DNA of 64,000 bases, taken from assembly GCF_019052805.1 (NCBI RefSeq), contig NZ_JAHQRJ010000003.1, positions 1 through 64,000 of the forward strand. The letters run 5' to 3'. Shown piece after piece: positions 25,738-35,836 of this stretch (positions within the stretch are counted from its first letter, which is position 1; every line of letters starts with the position of its first letter). The notes beneath the pieces were generated by a model that saw nothing but the letters and a program-made list of their open reading frames with translations, had not been told where the DNA came from and made no database searches. The DNA is from Noviherbaspirillum sp. L7-7A. GTDB taxonomy: Bacteria; Pseudomonadota; Gammaproteobacteria; Burkholderiales; Burkholderiaceae_D. The translations under genes and the position numbers were made by a program.

Positions 25738-26325
25738 CTACACGTCCATGCGCGTGATCTTGGTGCCTTCCAGCGTCAGGTTGGCCATCAACCCTGCATT
25801 GGTCATCACGAAGGCCGCCACCGGCGCGGTGACTGCGTTGACGTCGATCTGGCCATTGGCGCCAGCCCGCAGCACTGCCACCGAGGCATCGGCCCCGACG
25901 GACCAGCCCTTGGCGTTGCGGAACTGGTCCAGACTTTCCTGGGTCAGGAACAGGAACACAATGGCCTTGGACTGCGCGCCGATCTGCAGCCCCACCGATA
26001 CCGATGCCAGGTTGTAGTAACCCAGCACCGACCGTCCCGAACGCAGCACGCCCTCGCCATACTGGCCGCCCACGCCAAAGCCTGCCGCAATCACCGATGG
26101 GAAGATCAGCATGCCGCGTGACTTAGCAACCAGTTCGCGCGCGCCCGGCGTCATGCCATACAGCCTGGTCAGGGTGTCGTTGGCACCGGCGTCGATCTTG
26201 TCGGTACGTGGCGCGTTTCCCTTGCCGGGGGTGGCGCTGGCGCTCGAGACTGCGCCGCAGCCGCTCAGTGCCAGCATGTTGGCCGCGCCGGCCGTAACGG
26301 TAATAAGAAATGCGCGTCGCTCCAT
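25738..26325 (-). CDS. SYLF-domain lipoprotein (YSC84-related)
   Basis: 195 residues. A lipoprotein signal peptide ends in the lipobox LSGC (AANMLALSGCGAV, modified Cys at about residue 23). The mature domain shows ELVAKSRGMLIFPSVIAAGF, GVGGQYGEGVLRSGRSVLGY, YNLASVSVGLQIGAQSKAIV and FLFLTQESLDQFRNAKGWSV, a SYLF/YSC84 domain of about 150 residues. In eukaryotes this domain binds lipids. The bacterial versions are envelope lipoproteins of unknown function and are frequent in Burkholderiales. It is monocistronic and divergent from nadB. Confidence 0.88.
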   Translation of the reverse strand: MERRAFLITVTAGAANMLALSGCGAVSSASATPGKGNAPRTDKIDAGANDTLTRLYGMTPGARELVAKSRGMLIFPSVIAAGFGVGGQYGEGVLRSGRSVLGYYNLASVSVGLQIGAQSKAIVFLFLTQESLDQFRNAKGWSVGADASVAVLRAGANGQIDVNAVTAPVAAFVMTNAGLMANLTLEGTKITRMDV

Positions 26326-26557
26326 GATGTTCTCCTCGATCAGGTGGGGATAGTGATATCAAATGCCAGCCGCACGTCCGTATATTGAGCCGCATTAATG
26401 CGCTGGCGCATGACGCAGAAAAACGTACAGCCAGCGATTAGGAACCGTTGCACCGGAACAATTGCATCCGTTTTTTTAACCCAAACACAAGCCATCCGCC
26501 GCTACTGCCTTGATAAGCCGGCGCGGCGCGTGATATGGATCCAGGAACGCGCCGCGC

Positions 26558-26585
26558 TTGTCATAAATGACAACACCGTTACAAT
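26558..26585 (+). promoter_or_regulatory. Promoter of nadBAC with overlapping operator-like palindrome
   Basis: A -35 box TTGTCA (26558-26563) and a -10 box TACAAT (26580-26585) are separated by 16 bases. The -35 is the left half of a perfect inverted repeat, TTGTCA-TAAA-TGACAA (26558-26573). The predicted transcript would have a leader of about 50 bases before nadB. The palindrome could bind a repressor of NAD synthesis, but no regulator gene is adjacent. Confidence 0.6.
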
Positions 26586-26641
26586 GTGCGTCCTTTTTGC
26601 CCGCAAGGGCATGGCAACCTGACCCGCGAGGCATGCTGACC

Positions 26642-28231
26642 ATGAAATTCGATGTCGCCATCATCGGCGCCGGCCTGGCCGGCCTTTCCGTTGCGCTCAG
26701 TCTGGCGCAGGGCCGCAAGGTCGTCGTCATTTGCAAGGGCGGCCTGCCCGACGGCGCCAGCAACTGGGCGCAGGGCGGCATCGCCGCGGTGCTCGACTCT
26801 GGCGACAGCACCGCCAGCCACCTGGCCGATACGCTCGATGCCGGCGCCGGCCTATGCGACGAGGCCATGACCCGCCACATCGTCGAACATGGCCGCGAGG
26901 CGATACTCTGGCTGATCGAACAGGGCGTGCCCTTCACCCGCGATGCTGATGCCGAACTCGGCTTCCACCTGACCCGCGAAGGCGGCCACAGCGCGCGCCG
27001 CATCATCCATGCCGCCGACGCCACCGGCCACGCGGTGCAGGCCACGCTGGAACAGAAGGTGCGCAGCCATCCCAACATCACCCTGCTGGAGCAGCATATC
27101 GCGGTGGATCTGATCCGCCAGCCCGATGCCCGCGGCCGCCAGCGCTGCGCCGGCCTGTATGCGCGTGACGCCGCCAGCGGCAGGGTGATCGCGATCGCCG
27201 CCAGCCACACTGTGCTGGCCACCGGCGGCGCCGGCAAGGTTTATCTCTATACCACCAATCCCGACAGTGCGACCGGCGACGGCATCGCGATGGCTTGGCG
27301 CGCCGGCTGCCGCGTGGCCAACATGGAATTCATCCAGTTCCACCCGACCTGCCTGTACCACCCGTATGCCAAGTCCTTCCTGATCAGCGAGGCGCTGCGC
27401 GGCGAAGGCGGCCTGCTCAAGCTGCCGGCTAGCGCCGGCGCGGCCGCCGGCCAGCGCTTCATGCCAGCACATGACGAGCGGGCCGAGCTGGCGCCGCGCG
27501 ACATCGTGGCCCGCGCGATCGACTATGAAATCAAAAAGCGCGGCCTCGATCATGTGGACCTCGATATCAGCCACCAGCCGGCAGAATTCCTGAAGGAGCA
27601 TTTCCCCACCATCCTGGCGCGCTGCCTGGAATTCGGCATCGACATCACGAAGCAGCCGATCCCGGTGGTGCCGGCGGCGCACTACACCTGTGGCGGCGTG
27701 GTGACCGACGGCGCCGGGCGCACCGATCTGCCCGGCCTGTACGCGGTGGGCGAAACGGCCTGCACCGGCCTGCATGGCGCCAACCGGCTGGCCAGCAATT
27801 CGCTGCTGGAATGCGTAGTGCTGGGCCGGGCGGCCGCGCAGGACATTGCCGCCCAGCCGCCGGCCGAGCCGGCGCCGGTGCCGCAATGGGACGAGACCCG
27901 GGTCACCGACGCCGACGAGGAAGTGGTGATCGCGCAGAACTGGGATGAGCTGCGCCGCTTCATGTGGAATTTCGTCGGCATCGTGCGCACCACCAAGCGG
28001 CTGCGCCGCGCGCGCGAACGCATCCGGCTCCTGAAGAGCGAGATCGACGAATACTACGCAAGCTTTCGCGTCACGCCCGACCTGCTGGAGTTGCGCAACC
28101 TGGTGGATGTGGCCGCGCTGATCGTCGATAGCGCGCTGCAGCGTCATGAAAGCCGCGGCCTGCATTACAGCCTCGATTATCCGGACACTCTGCCCAAGGC
28201 GCTGCCCACCGTGCTGTCGCCGGCGGCATGA
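26642..28231 (+). CDS. nadB: L-aspartate oxidase
   Basis: 529 residues from ATG 26642. The nearby ATG at 26633 has its ribosome-binding site too close. The FAD-binding dinucleotide motif starts at residue 3 (FDVAIIGAGLAGLSVALSLA). Family motifs include SNWAQGGIAAVLDSGDS, HTREGGHS-like FHLTREGGHSARRIIHAAD, EFIQFHPTCLY and TGLHGANRLASNSLLECVVL. It oxidises L-aspartate to iminoaspartate, the first step of de novo NAD synthesis, passing electrons to O2 or fumarate. It is the first of three consecutive NAD genes, 37 bases before nadA. Confidence 0.96.
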   Translation: MKFDVAIIGAGLAGLSVALSLAQGRKVVVICKGGLPDGASNWAQGGIAAVLDSGDSTASHLADTLDAGAGLCDEAMTRHIVEHGREAILWLIEQGVPFTRDADAELGFHLTREGGHSARRIIHAADATGHAVQATLEQKVRSHPNITLLEQHIAVDLIRQPDARGRQRCAGLYARDAASGRVIAIAASHTVLATGGAGKVYLYTTNPDSATGDGIAMAWRAGCRVANMEFIQFHPTCLYHPYAKSFLISEALRGEGGLLKLPASAGAAAGQRFMPAHDERAELAPRDIVARAIDYEIKKRGLDHVDLDISHQPAEFLKEHFPTILARCLEFGIDITKQPIPVVPAAHYTCGGVVTDGAGRTDLPGLYAVGETACTGLHGANRLASNSLLECVVLGRAAAQDIAAQPPAEPAPVPQWDETRVTDADEEVVIAQNWDELRRFMWNFVGIVRTTKRLRRARERIRLLKSEIDEYYASFRVTPDLLELRNLVDVAALIVDSALQRHESRGLHYSLDYPDTLPKALPTVLSPAA

Positions 28232-28268
28232 GCCTTGCCCTTACACCTACTGACCTTTCGGATCCGCC

Positions 28269-29405
28269 ATGCAGACTTCCGTGATCAAACCCGTTGAATT
28301 CGACGCCCCATCACAGGGTGGCGCCTGCTCGACCGCCTCCGCCTGGGCCCGCGTGCCCGACAGCCCGACGCAGGAGGAGCGCGCCGCGCTGAAGAACCGC
28401 GCCAAGGCGCTCCTGAAACAGCGCGGCGCGGTGCTGGTGGCGCACTACTATGTCGACGCCGACCTGCAGGACCTGGCCGAGGAAACCGGCGGCTGCGTGT
28501 CGGACTCGCTGGAGATGGCGCGCTTCGGCCGCGACCATGCGGCGCAGACCCTAGTGGTGGCCGGCGTGCGCTTCATGGGCGAGACGTCGAAGATCCTGAG
28601 CCCGCACAAGACCGTGCTGATGCCCGACCTCGACGCCACCTGCTCGCTTGACCTGGGCTGCCCGGCCGACGACTTCGCCGCCTTCTGCGACGCCCATCCC
28701 GACCGCACCGTGGTGGTCTATGCCAATACCAGCGCGGCGGTGAAGGCGCGCGCCGACTGGATGGTGACTTCGTCTATCGGACTAGACGTCGTGGCCCACC
28801 TGCATGCGCAGGGCAAGAAGATCCTGTGGGCGCCGGACCGCCACCTGGGCGGCTACATCCAGCGCGAGACCGGAGCCGACCTGCTGATGTGGCAAGGCTC
28901 CTGCCTGGTGCACGATGAATTTAAGGGTGTGGAATTGGAGCTGCTGAAGGCCGCGCATCCACAGGCGAAGGTGCTGGTGCATCCGGAGTCGCCGGCGGCG
29001 GTGGTGGCGCTGGCTGACATGGTGGGCTCCACTTCCCAGATGATCGCCGCCGCGCGCGACATGGATGCCGAGGAATTCATCGTCGCCACCGACAACGGCC
29101 TGCTGCACAAGATGCGGCTGGCCGCGCCCGGCAAGCGCTTCATCGAGGCGCCCACCGCCGGCAACAGCGCCACCTGCAAGAGCTGCGCCCATTGCCCATG
29201 GATGGCGATGAATGGCCTGCGCAACCTGGTGCGGGTACTGGAGCGGGGTGACAATGAAATCGTGGTGGATGCCGAGACCGGCCTCCTGGCCTATCGCTGC
29301 ATCGACCGCATGCTGGCCTTTGCCGCCGCGAAGAAGGCCAATGTGCGGCCCGGACCGGACCTGGCGCGGGAACAGGCGCTGTTTGCCGGCGTGGGGCCGG
29401 CATGA
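28269..29405 (+). CDS. nadA: Quinolinate synthase
   Basis: 378 residues. It condenses iminoaspartate with dihydroxyacetone phosphate to give quinolinate and carries an oxygen-sensitive [4Fe-4S] cluster. Family motifs visible are [69 protein letters not shown], and the C-terminal cysteine block [19 protein letters not shown]. The stop overlaps the start of nadC as ATGA, so the two genes are translationally coupled. Confidence 0.97.
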   Translation: MQTSVIKPVEFDAPSQGGACSTASAWARVPDSPTQEERAALKNRAKALLKQRGAVLVAHYYVDADLQDLAEETGGCVSDSLEMARFGRDHAAQTLVVAGVRFMGETSKILSPHKTVLMPDLDATCSLDLGCPADDFAAFCDAHPDRTVVVYANTSAAVKARADWMVTSSIGLDVVAHLHAQGKKILWAPDRHLGGYIQRETGADLLMWQGSCLVHDEFKGVELELLKAAHPQAKVLVHPESPAAVVALADMVGSTSQMIAAARDMDAEEFIVATDNGLLHKMRLAAPGKRFIEAPTAGNSATCKSCAHCPWMAMNGLRNLVRVLERGDNEIVVDAETGLLAYRCIDRMLAFAAAKKANVRPGPDLAREQALFAGVGPA

Positions 29406-30268
29406 ACGGTCTGATTAATCCGCATGTGCCCTTCGACGCCGCGCTGCAGGCGGCGTTCGAGGCCAATATCGCCGCCGCGCTGGCCGAAGATATCGGCAGC
29501 GGCGACCTGACCGGCCTGCTGGTGCCGGCCGACCAGGAAGTGGAGGCCCGCGTCATCGTGCGCGAGCAAGCGGTGCTGTGCGGCGCGCCCTGGTTCGCGG
29601 GCGTGATGACGCGGGTCGATCCGCGCATCCGCATCCGCTGGCAGCACGCGGAGGGCGAGCTGATGCAGGCCAATGCCACAGTCTGCATGATTACCGGCCC
29701 GGCCCGCTCGCTGCTGACCGCCGAGCGCAGCGCGCTGAACTTCCTGCAACTGCTGTCCGGCGTGGCCAGCGCCACCCGGCGCCATGTGCAGGCGGTGGAA
29801 GGCACCGCGGCCCGCATCCTCGACACCCGCAAGACCCTGCCCGGCCTGCGCTTGGCGCAGAAATATGCGGTACGGGTCGGCGGCGGCGACAACCAGCGCC
29901 TGGCGCTGTATGACGGCATTCTGATCAAGGAAAACCATATCGGTGCGGCCGGCGGCGTGGTGGCCGCGCTGCGGGCGGCGCAGGCGCTGAACAGCGGCGC
30001 GCCAGTGCAGATCGAGGTCGAATCGCTGGACGAATTCAACGAGGCGCTCGACGCCGGCGCCACCTCTATCCTGCTGGACAACTTCAGCACCGCGCAAATG
30101 CGCGAGGCGGTGGCCATCAATGCCGGCCGGGCGCTGCTGGAAGCCTCTGGCGGCGTCAGCATGGCAACCCTGCGCGCCATCGCCGAAACCGGCGTGGACC
30201 GGATCTCGATCGGCGTGCTGACCAAGGATGTGCAGGCTACCGACTACTCCCTCAGGGTGATTGGATAG
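29402..30268 (+). CDS. nadC: Nicotinate-nucleotide pyrophosphorylase (carboxylating)
   Basis: 288 residues, the usual length of quinolinate phosphoribosyltransferase. Motifs are [66 protein letters not shown] and [20 protein letters not shown], then [13 protein letters not shown]. It converts quinolinate and PRPP to nicotinate mononucleotide, CO2 and pyrophosphate. It is the third gene of the nadBAC operon; its start overlaps the nadA stop by four bases. Confidence 0.97.
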   Translation: MNGLINPHVPFDAALQAAFEANIAAALAEDIGSGDLTGLLVPADQEVEARVIVREQAVLCGAPWFAGVMTRVDPRIRIRWQHAEGELMQANATVCMITGPARSLLTAERSALNFLQLLSGVASATRRHVQAVEGTAARILDTRKTLPGLRLAQKYAVRVGGGDNQRLALYDGILIKENHIGAAGGVVAALRAAQALNSGAPVQIEVESLDEFNEALDAGATSILLDNFSTAQMREAVAINAGRALLEASGGVSMATLRAIAETGVDRISIGVLTKDVQATDYSLRVIG

Positions 30269-30339
30269 GGGGCTCGGTGCCGCTTGGTAGCTGGGCCATC
30301 TACCGGCGGTCGGTTTCTCGTATGGAGGCATGGTGAATT

Positions 30340-30363
30340 GCATTGATTGCAAGCAATCGATGC
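30340..30363. promoter_or_regulatory. Near-perfect 24-bp palindrome upstream of the GGDEF/EAL gene
   Basis: Arms GCATTGATTGC (30340-30350) and GCAATCGATGC (30353-30363) match at 10 of 11 positions around the spacer AA. The palindrome lies about 100 bases before the GGDEF/EAL start and 70 bases after nadC. It has no T-tract, so an operator is more likely than a terminator. Confidence 0.45.
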
Positions 30364-30463
30364 GAGGAAATTCCGTCTGTGCAGAAACAATGTGTCCCGA
30401 AATTTAGTAATGTGCGAAACACATGCGCTGATGCGCTCATGTGTTCTGCAACGGATCGGATCG

Positions 30464-32911
30464 ATGGCCCAATACAGTCTGCGCACCCTGCTCGCCTTCT
30501 TCGCCACCGCGCTTGCGGTGGCGCTGACTGCCGTGCTGGGCGCCGTGATCCAGAATGCCGCCACCGCCGACCTCAAGCAGGGCATCGGCGAGCGCCTGGC
30601 GCAAACGTCAGCGGAACTGGCCGCCACGCTGGATCGCGCGATGTACGAGCGCTACCAGGACATTTCCCTGTATGCCGGCAGCCTGACCGACACCGCTCTG
30701 CTGGACCGTCCGACGGCGATCCGTGCCCACCTCAACGACCTGCTGCGTGCCCGCGAAGGCTATGCCTGGATTGGCTATGCCAACCCGGCGGGTACGGTAG
30801 TGGCCGCCACCGGCGCGCTGCTGGAAGGCCAGGATGTGACCAAACGTCCCTGGTTCGGCGAAGCCTCCAAAGCCGCCTTCGTGGGCGACCTGCATCGCGC
30901 CCTGCTGCTGGAAAAGAAGCTGCAGGCCGACGGTGGCGAGCCGCTGCGCTTTCTCGATGTCGCCATGCCGGTGAGCACGGGCGGGCGCTTCGCCGGCGTG
31001 CTGGGCGCGCATATCGACTGGCGCTGGATCATGGGCCTGACCCGTTCAATGGCGTCGGCCGCATCGTATGAAGCGCTGATCGTGGCCGCCGACGGCACCG
31101 TGCTGTTCGGCCCGGCCGCGTTGCAGGACAAAAAGCTGAGCCTGCACAGCGTACGGCGCGCGCAGCAGGGCCAGTCCGGCTACCTGACCGAGACCTGGCC
31201 GGATGGCAAGGCCTGGCTGACCGGCTATTCTCGCAGCAGGGGCTACCAGAACTATCCTGGCCTGGGCTGGATCATCATCGAGCGTCAGCAGATCGATGCC
31301 GCCTTCGCGCCGGTGGCCGCGCTGCAGCGGCAGGTGCTGCTATCGGGCGTGATCATCGCCGCGTTGTTTGCGTTGCTGGGCTGGTTGCTGGCCAGCCGCA
31401 TCTCGCGCCCGCTCAATGCGATCACCCGCGAGGCCGAACGGCTGGACCGCGGCGAGGCCAGCACCGGCATGGCGCTGCAGCACGGCTACCATGAAGTGCA
31501 GGTGCTGTCGCGCACCCTGGCCCGCCTGATCGCCAACCTGCAGCAGCGGGAAGCCGAGCTGGAACACCAGGCCACCCATAACAGCCTAACGCGGCTGCCC
31601 AACCGGGCGCTGGTCAAGGCGCTGCTGGGACAGATGATGGCCGGCGGCGATGGCGAGGCGCCGCAGGTCGCGGTGCTGGCACTGGACCTGGACCGCTTCA
31701 AGACCATCAACGACACCCTGGGCTATGCCGCCGGCGATGCCGTGCTGCTCTGCGTGGCCGAGCGGCTGCAGAGCTGCATCGGTCCCGGCGCGGTGCTGGC
31801 GCACCTGGGCAAGGATGAATTCGTGATCGTGCTGGAACACCGCGAGTCCAAGCTGGCGCAGACCGAGCTGCTGGCCGCGCGCGCCAGGGAAAGCCTGGCC
31901 CAGCCCTTCCACAGTGACGGCACCGAGCTCTTCATCAGCGCCAGCATCGGCATCGCCTTCTTCCCCAGGGACGGACGCGACGCCGACGCCCTTCTCGGCC
32001 ATGCGATCTTCGCGATGCAGCAGGCCAAGGCCGGCGGCGGCAACCGCATCGAGTTCTACCAGACCGAAACGAATGCGGCCGCGCTCGAAAAGCATGAAAT
32101 GGAACGCGAGTTGCGCCATGCATTGGAAGCGCGCCAGTTCGAGCTGCACTACCAGCCGCAGGTGGCGCTGGCCAGCGGCGTGGTGGAGGGCGTGGAGGCG
32201 CTGATCCGCTGGCGCCATCCGCAGCGCGGCATGATCTCGCCGGACAAATTCATTCCGGTGGCGGAGGGCAGCGGCCTGATTGCCGCCATTGGCGACTGGG
32301 CGCTGAAGGAGGCCTGTGCCCAGGCCCGGGCCTGGCGCGAGCAGGGTCTGCCGCCGCTGGTCATGTCAGTCAACGTCGCCGCCCAGCAGTTCGAGGACGG
32401 CAGGCTGATCGACACGGTATCGGCGGCACTGGCTGCGAACCAGCTGGAGCCGGGCTGCCTGAAGCTGGAAATCACCGAAAGCACGCTAATGCGCGATATC
32501 GACAGCAGCGTCTCGATCATGGACGAGATCACCCGTCTGGGCGTGCATATCGCCATCGACGATTTCGGAACCGGCTATTCCAGCCTGGCCTATCTGAAGC
32601 GCTTCCCGCTGAGCGACCTGAAGATCGACCAGTCCTTCGTGCGCGACCTGTTCGGCCATGCCGGCGCCGGCGCCATCGTGCGCGCCATCATCGCGCTGGG
32701 CCGCAGCCTGCGCCTGTCCGTGATTGCCGAAGGCGTGGAGACCGAAGCGCAGGCGCACTTCCTGGCCGAGGCGGGCTGCGACGACATCCAAGGCTATTAC
32801 GTCAGCATGGCCCTGCGCGCCGACAGGCTGGCGGCCTTCTTGCGCGAAGGCCAGCCGCTGTCGATGCGCCGCTGGCAGGACGAGGGCGCGAGGATAGCCG
32901 GGATAGAATGA
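30464..32911 (+). CDS. Membrane sensor with degenerate GGDEF and intact EAL domain
   Basis: 815 residues from ATG 30464 (MAQYSLRTLLAFFATALAVA). The open frame extends upstream to 30347, but the hydrophobic N-terminus begins here. Layout: membrane helix (about 5-27), periplasmic dCache-like sensor (about 30-290), second helix (about 295-315), HAMP-like segment, GGDEF domain (about 370-535) and EAL domain (about 550-800). The diguanylate cyclase signature is LGKDEF instead of GGDEF, so synthesis of c-di-GMP is doubtful. The EAL side has VEALIRWRHP, KLEITESTL, IAIDDFGTGYSSLAYLKRFP and VIAEGVETEAQ, the residues of an active c-di-GMP phosphodiesterase. It is likely a phosphodiesterase whose degenerate GGDEF may bind GTP as an allosteric site. 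Confidence 0.9.
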   Translation: MAQYSLRTLLAFFATALAVALTAVLGAVIQNAATADLKQGIGERLAQTSAELAATLDRAMYERYQDISLYAGSLTDTALLDRPTAIRAHLNDLLRAREGYAWIGYANPAGTVVAATGALLEGQDVTKRPWFGEASKAAFVGDLHRALLLEKKLQADGGEPLRFLDVAMPVSTGGRFAGVLGAHIDWRWIMGLTRSMASAASYEALIVAADGTVLFGPAALQDKKLSLHSVRRAQQGQSGYLTETWPDGKAWLTGYSRSRGYQNYPGLGWIIIERQQIDAAFAPVAALQRQVLLSGVIIAALFALLGWLLASRISRPLNAITREAERLDRGEASTGMALQHGYHEVQVLSRTLARLIANLQQREAELEHQATHNSLTRLPNRALVKALLGQMMAGGDGEAPQVAVLALDLDRFKTINDTLGYAAGDAVLLCVAERLQSCIGPGAVLAHLGKDEFVIVLEHRESKLAQTELLAARARESLAQPFHSDGTELFISASIGIAFFPRDGRDADALLGHAIFAMQQAKAGGGNRIEFYQTETNAAALEKHEMERELRHALEARQFELHYQPQVALASGVVEGVEALIRWRHPQRGMISPDKFIPVAEGSGLIAAIGDWALKEACAQARAWREQGLPPLVMSVNVAAQQFEDGRLIDTVSAALAANQLEPGCLKLEITESTLMRDIDSSVSIMDEITRLGVHIAIDDFGTGYSSLAYLKRFPLSDLKIDQSFVRDLFGHAGAGAIVRAIIALGRSLRLSVIAEGVETEAQAHFLAEAGCDDIQGYYVSMALRADRLAAFLREGQPLSMRRWQDEGARIAGIE

Positions 32912-32939
32912 GCGTCCGTTCATTTTCCTTCTTCGCATC

Positions 32940-33800
32940 ATGGCCAGTTACCCTTTCCGCCTGCTGAACGTCTTTGCTGACACCACCTTCGGCGGCAATC
33001 CGCTGTGCGTGTTCGAGCATGCCGACGGCATGGACGACGCCACCATGCAGGCGCTGGCGCTGCAGTTCAACCTGTCGGAAACCACTTTTATCCTGCCGTC
33101 ACAGCAGGCCAGCGCCCGGGTCAGGGTGTTCACCACCGGCTATGAGATGCGCTTCGCCGGGCATCCCACGCTGGGCACCGCTCACGTGGTGCGCGACCTG
33201 CTGGCCACTGGCGACGCGCTGACGCTGGAATTCCAGGCCGGCATCGTGCCGGTGACCGCACAGGGCGACGCCTGGACTTTCACCGCGCCGCATCGCGGCG
33301 CCCCGCGCACTGCCGATGCCGGCATGGCCGACGCCGAAGTGGCAGCGCTGCTGGGCCTGCGGGAAGAAGACCTGCTGTCGTCGCCGCTGTGGGTCGACAT
33401 CGGCGCCGACCAGCTACTGGTGCCGCTGCGCACCCCGGAAGCGGTACGTCGCGCCTGCCCCGACGGCGCCCGCATCGCCGACTGGCCAGTCAGCAGCCTG
33501 GGCCGAAAGACCGCTTATGTGTTTGCCTTCGACCCGCAGCATGCAGGCCAGGTGGAAGCGCGCTACTTCTTCACCAAGCAGGGCGGCGGCGTAGCCGAAG
33601 ACCCCGGCACCGGCTCGGCCTGTGCCAACCTGGGCGGCTGGCTGTGTGCCACTGGCAGGGCGCTGCCGGCGCGCTTCCAGGTCAGCCAGGGGGATGCCGT
33701 CGGCCGGCCAAACCGGCTGCATCTGGAAGTGGGGGCCGACGGCGCGATCCGGGTCGGCGGCCGGGTGCTTGAGATTGGCCGCGGCGTGGTGAATCTTTAG
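32940..33800 (+). CDS. PhzF-family isomerase/epimerase-like protein
   Basis: 286 residues, full length for the PhzF family, with a DapF-like two-lobed fold. Motifs are FADTTFGGNPLCVFEHADGM, LQFNLSETTFIL with the catalytic Glu, MRFAGHPTLGTAHVVRDL and EDPGTGSACANLGGWL. The archetype isomerises an intermediate of phenazine synthesis, but most members have unknown substrates, and no phenazine genes are here. It is on the same strand as, and 28 bases downstream of, the GGDEF/EAL gene. Co-transcription is possible but a functional link is not evident. Confidence 0.9.
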   Translation: MASYPFRLLNVFADTTFGGNPLCVFEHADGMDDATMQALALQFNLSETTFILPSQQASARVRVFTTGYEMRFAGHPTLGTAHVVRDLLATGDALTLEFQAGIVPVTAQGDAWTFTAPHRGAPRTADAGMADAEVAALLGLREEDLLSSPLWVDIGADQLLVPLRTPEAVRRACPDGARIADWPVSSLGRKTAYVFAFDPQHAGQVEARYFFTKQGGGVAEDPGTGSACANLGGWLCATGRALPARFQVSQGDAVGRPNRLHLEVGADGAIRVGGRVLEIGRGVVNL

Positions 33801-33902
33801 CAGGCTGGCCGGATTGGCGGGGCAAGTGTTGATTGGGATTTAGGTTGGCGATGCCGTTGCGGTTGCTTTGGCCATTGCAGTGGTCGTAGTTTTTGGAGCT
33901 AT

Positions 33903-33938
33903 CTTTGACGTTGTCTTTGAAGTTGTCTTTGCCGTTGC
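33903..33938. repeat. Three tandem 12-bp repeats
   Basis: CTTTGACGTTGT, CTTTGAAGTTGT and CTTTGCCGTTGC follow one another without a gap in the non-coding strip between the PhzF gene and the IS110 remnant. Confidence 0.7.
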
Positions 33939-34022
33939 CGTAAAGTCCCGTTGAGCGCGCCGTGTTAGCGGTGCCCGGAGCGGGAAAAGGTGCGGCGTCT
34001 GTTTGAAATTCTTTGTTCTGCG

Positions 34023-34830
34023 TCAAGCTGTTTTTCCAACAAATTGCGCATCGAAGCACTTCTGCGTCTTGTGCATGGCCAGGGCAATGCGCAGCATCTT
34101 GCGGGCAAAAATCACGATCGCTTCCGTCATCGTCCAGCCCCGTTCCCGGCAGTGCTCATAGGTCTGGGAATCACATGGTTGCGGATCCATGCCCGTAAAG
34201 GCCACCAAGGCATCGCTATTGGCGAACGGCACCCGGTCCAGCAGATTGGCCAGCCAGCATGCGGTTAGCGGTCCCACGCCCGGGATCGACTGCAGGCGCT
34301 CAAGTTGTTGGGCCCGCTCGGGCATGGCCTGCTGCAAGGTGGCCAGTTGCTGGTCGATCTGCTTGAGCAGGGCGGCAAAGCTCTTGAGCAGCCTGGCCGT
34401 TTCGGTGCGCAGGCAAGGCGCGTCGCTGCAGGTAAGTTGCAAGGCGGTCTTGAGCGTGACGATCTTGCTGCGCCGGCGCAGCAGCTGGTCGATCTGACGC
34501 TGCTCTGGCGTGGGAGGCTGGTAGGCACGCAGCCGTAGTCCTTCGTTAGCCAGGAAGCGGGCGATCATGGCGGCATCGACGCGCTCGGTCTTGGCGCGCA
34601 GACCCACGCCCTTGGCGTAGTGATACAGGTCCCTGGGTTGAGCACATACACGCGCAGGCGCTGCTGGTGGGCCGGGTTGGCCAGCGCCTGGTGGTAAGGG
34701 CCGGTGGCCTCCATGGCGATGCAGCACTGGGCTGGCAGGGAACGAAGAAAGGTTTTGAGCGCGGCCGTCTTGTTGGGATCAGCGGCACTTTTCAATGCTG
34801 CCGCACCGCTGCCTCCTGCCGGCTTTTCTT
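34023..34830 (-). pseudogene. IS110-family transposase, frameshifted and 5'-truncated
   Basis: The minus strand encodes most of an IS110 transposase. The upstream frame gives AALKTFLRSLPAQCCIAMEA, TGPYHQALANPAHQQRLRVY and VLNP. At about 34634 the frame has to change, and it continues as DLYHYAKGVGLRAKTERVDA, AMIARFLANEGLRL, and the C-terminal RLQSIPGVGPLTACWLANLL with ALVAFTGMDPQ. Adding one base to the CCCAGGG string restores an AsnPro-ArgAspLeu reading. The extreme N-terminus with the first catalytic Asp is not recognisable. It is inactive and no clear element ends were found. Confidence 0.8.
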
Positions 34831-35836
34831 CCGAATCTGCAGCGCCCGGTCGCTCACCCCCCAGCCGCACGGCGGCGCGCTGGTTGTTATCGCCCTCCTC
34901 TTCCAGCACAAGCCGGATCGCAGTCTCAGCCGCCCCCTGGCTGATGCGCGTCAGCCCCAGGCCCAGCGCCAGCGCTGTGCGCAGTGCGAAAGGCCCAGCG
35001 ACTCCTCGGGTGGCACGTCGCCGATCGTGATCGGCCCCAGCCCACAATGGCGGCACCAGATCCGTCCCACCGTCTGACGCAGCTTGAACGGCTGTATGGC
35101 CAGCACAGGGTGCTAGCGGTGGTGCCGTATTCAAGGGCGACCATGGGCTGCTGGCGCGCGGACAGTTCGATGGCGACACCGCGCGGCAGTACCGGGAGTC
35201 GTTGCGCGGGACGCCCAATCTGGCTGGCGCGGTGATGCGGGAAGTGCTAGGGCAATGGCTGGACAGGGAGCCGGCGGCGCAAGCAGATCTGCCGCGCGCC
35301 GCGCCGCCGCAGCCTGCGCGGGAACGGGAGCGCAGCCGCATGCGAGCACCCGGCCCGGCGCGTACCAGCCTGGACAAGCGCAGCCGGCAAGAGCCGTAGG
35401 AATGACGGGTGCGTCAACGTGTTGACACCGGCCAGCCAGCCGCACGACCCGCGTCAGCAGTACGGGTTCTGAGTAACAACTGCGCCGTGCCGGGGAGATT
35501 CAAACAATAGGTATCGAAGCGACATACCCAGGCACGCTGGAGCCGACTGTACCCGCGGCCATGCGGATGAGCACTTCCGTCGGCACAGCAGGCCGCTGCC
35601 GCAGCCCTTCAATGTGAGGCTCTGTCGCCAGCGGGCAGCCGTTATCTTCAGCATGGGCAATGCAGCACGACGGTTGCCTCCCACAGCCGCTCCCCCGGGC
35701 CGCCTCGGCGAGCGTGACGGCATTGCCCATGTCCCAACCGCTTGCTGTCCCTGACATAAGACGACGGTAGTGCTGACACCCGCGGCGTTTATGGTTTTGA
35801 AGACATACCGCGACAAGCTGGCCTCGCGCGCATAGA
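34831..35836. other. Unassigned stretch after the IS110 remnant
   Basis: About 1 kb without a confident gene. On the plus strand the last 100 codons to the stop near 35399 look gene-like (GDTARQYRESLRGTPNLAGA, VMREVLGQWLDREPAAQA, then a Pro/Arg-rich tail) but have no start or recognised domain. It may be the 3' remnant of a gene cut by the IS110 element. The minus strand at 34960-35100 encodes a Cys-containing piece (GRIWCRHCGLGPITIGDVPP) that ends in a stop. Neither is called as a gene. Confidence 0.35.

Noticed and set aside
33682-34059. 125-codon minus-strand frame over short tandem repeats
   Set aside because: Low-complexity Asn/Lys-rich translation of the 12-bp repeats, overlapping the PhzF gene end; not a credible protein.
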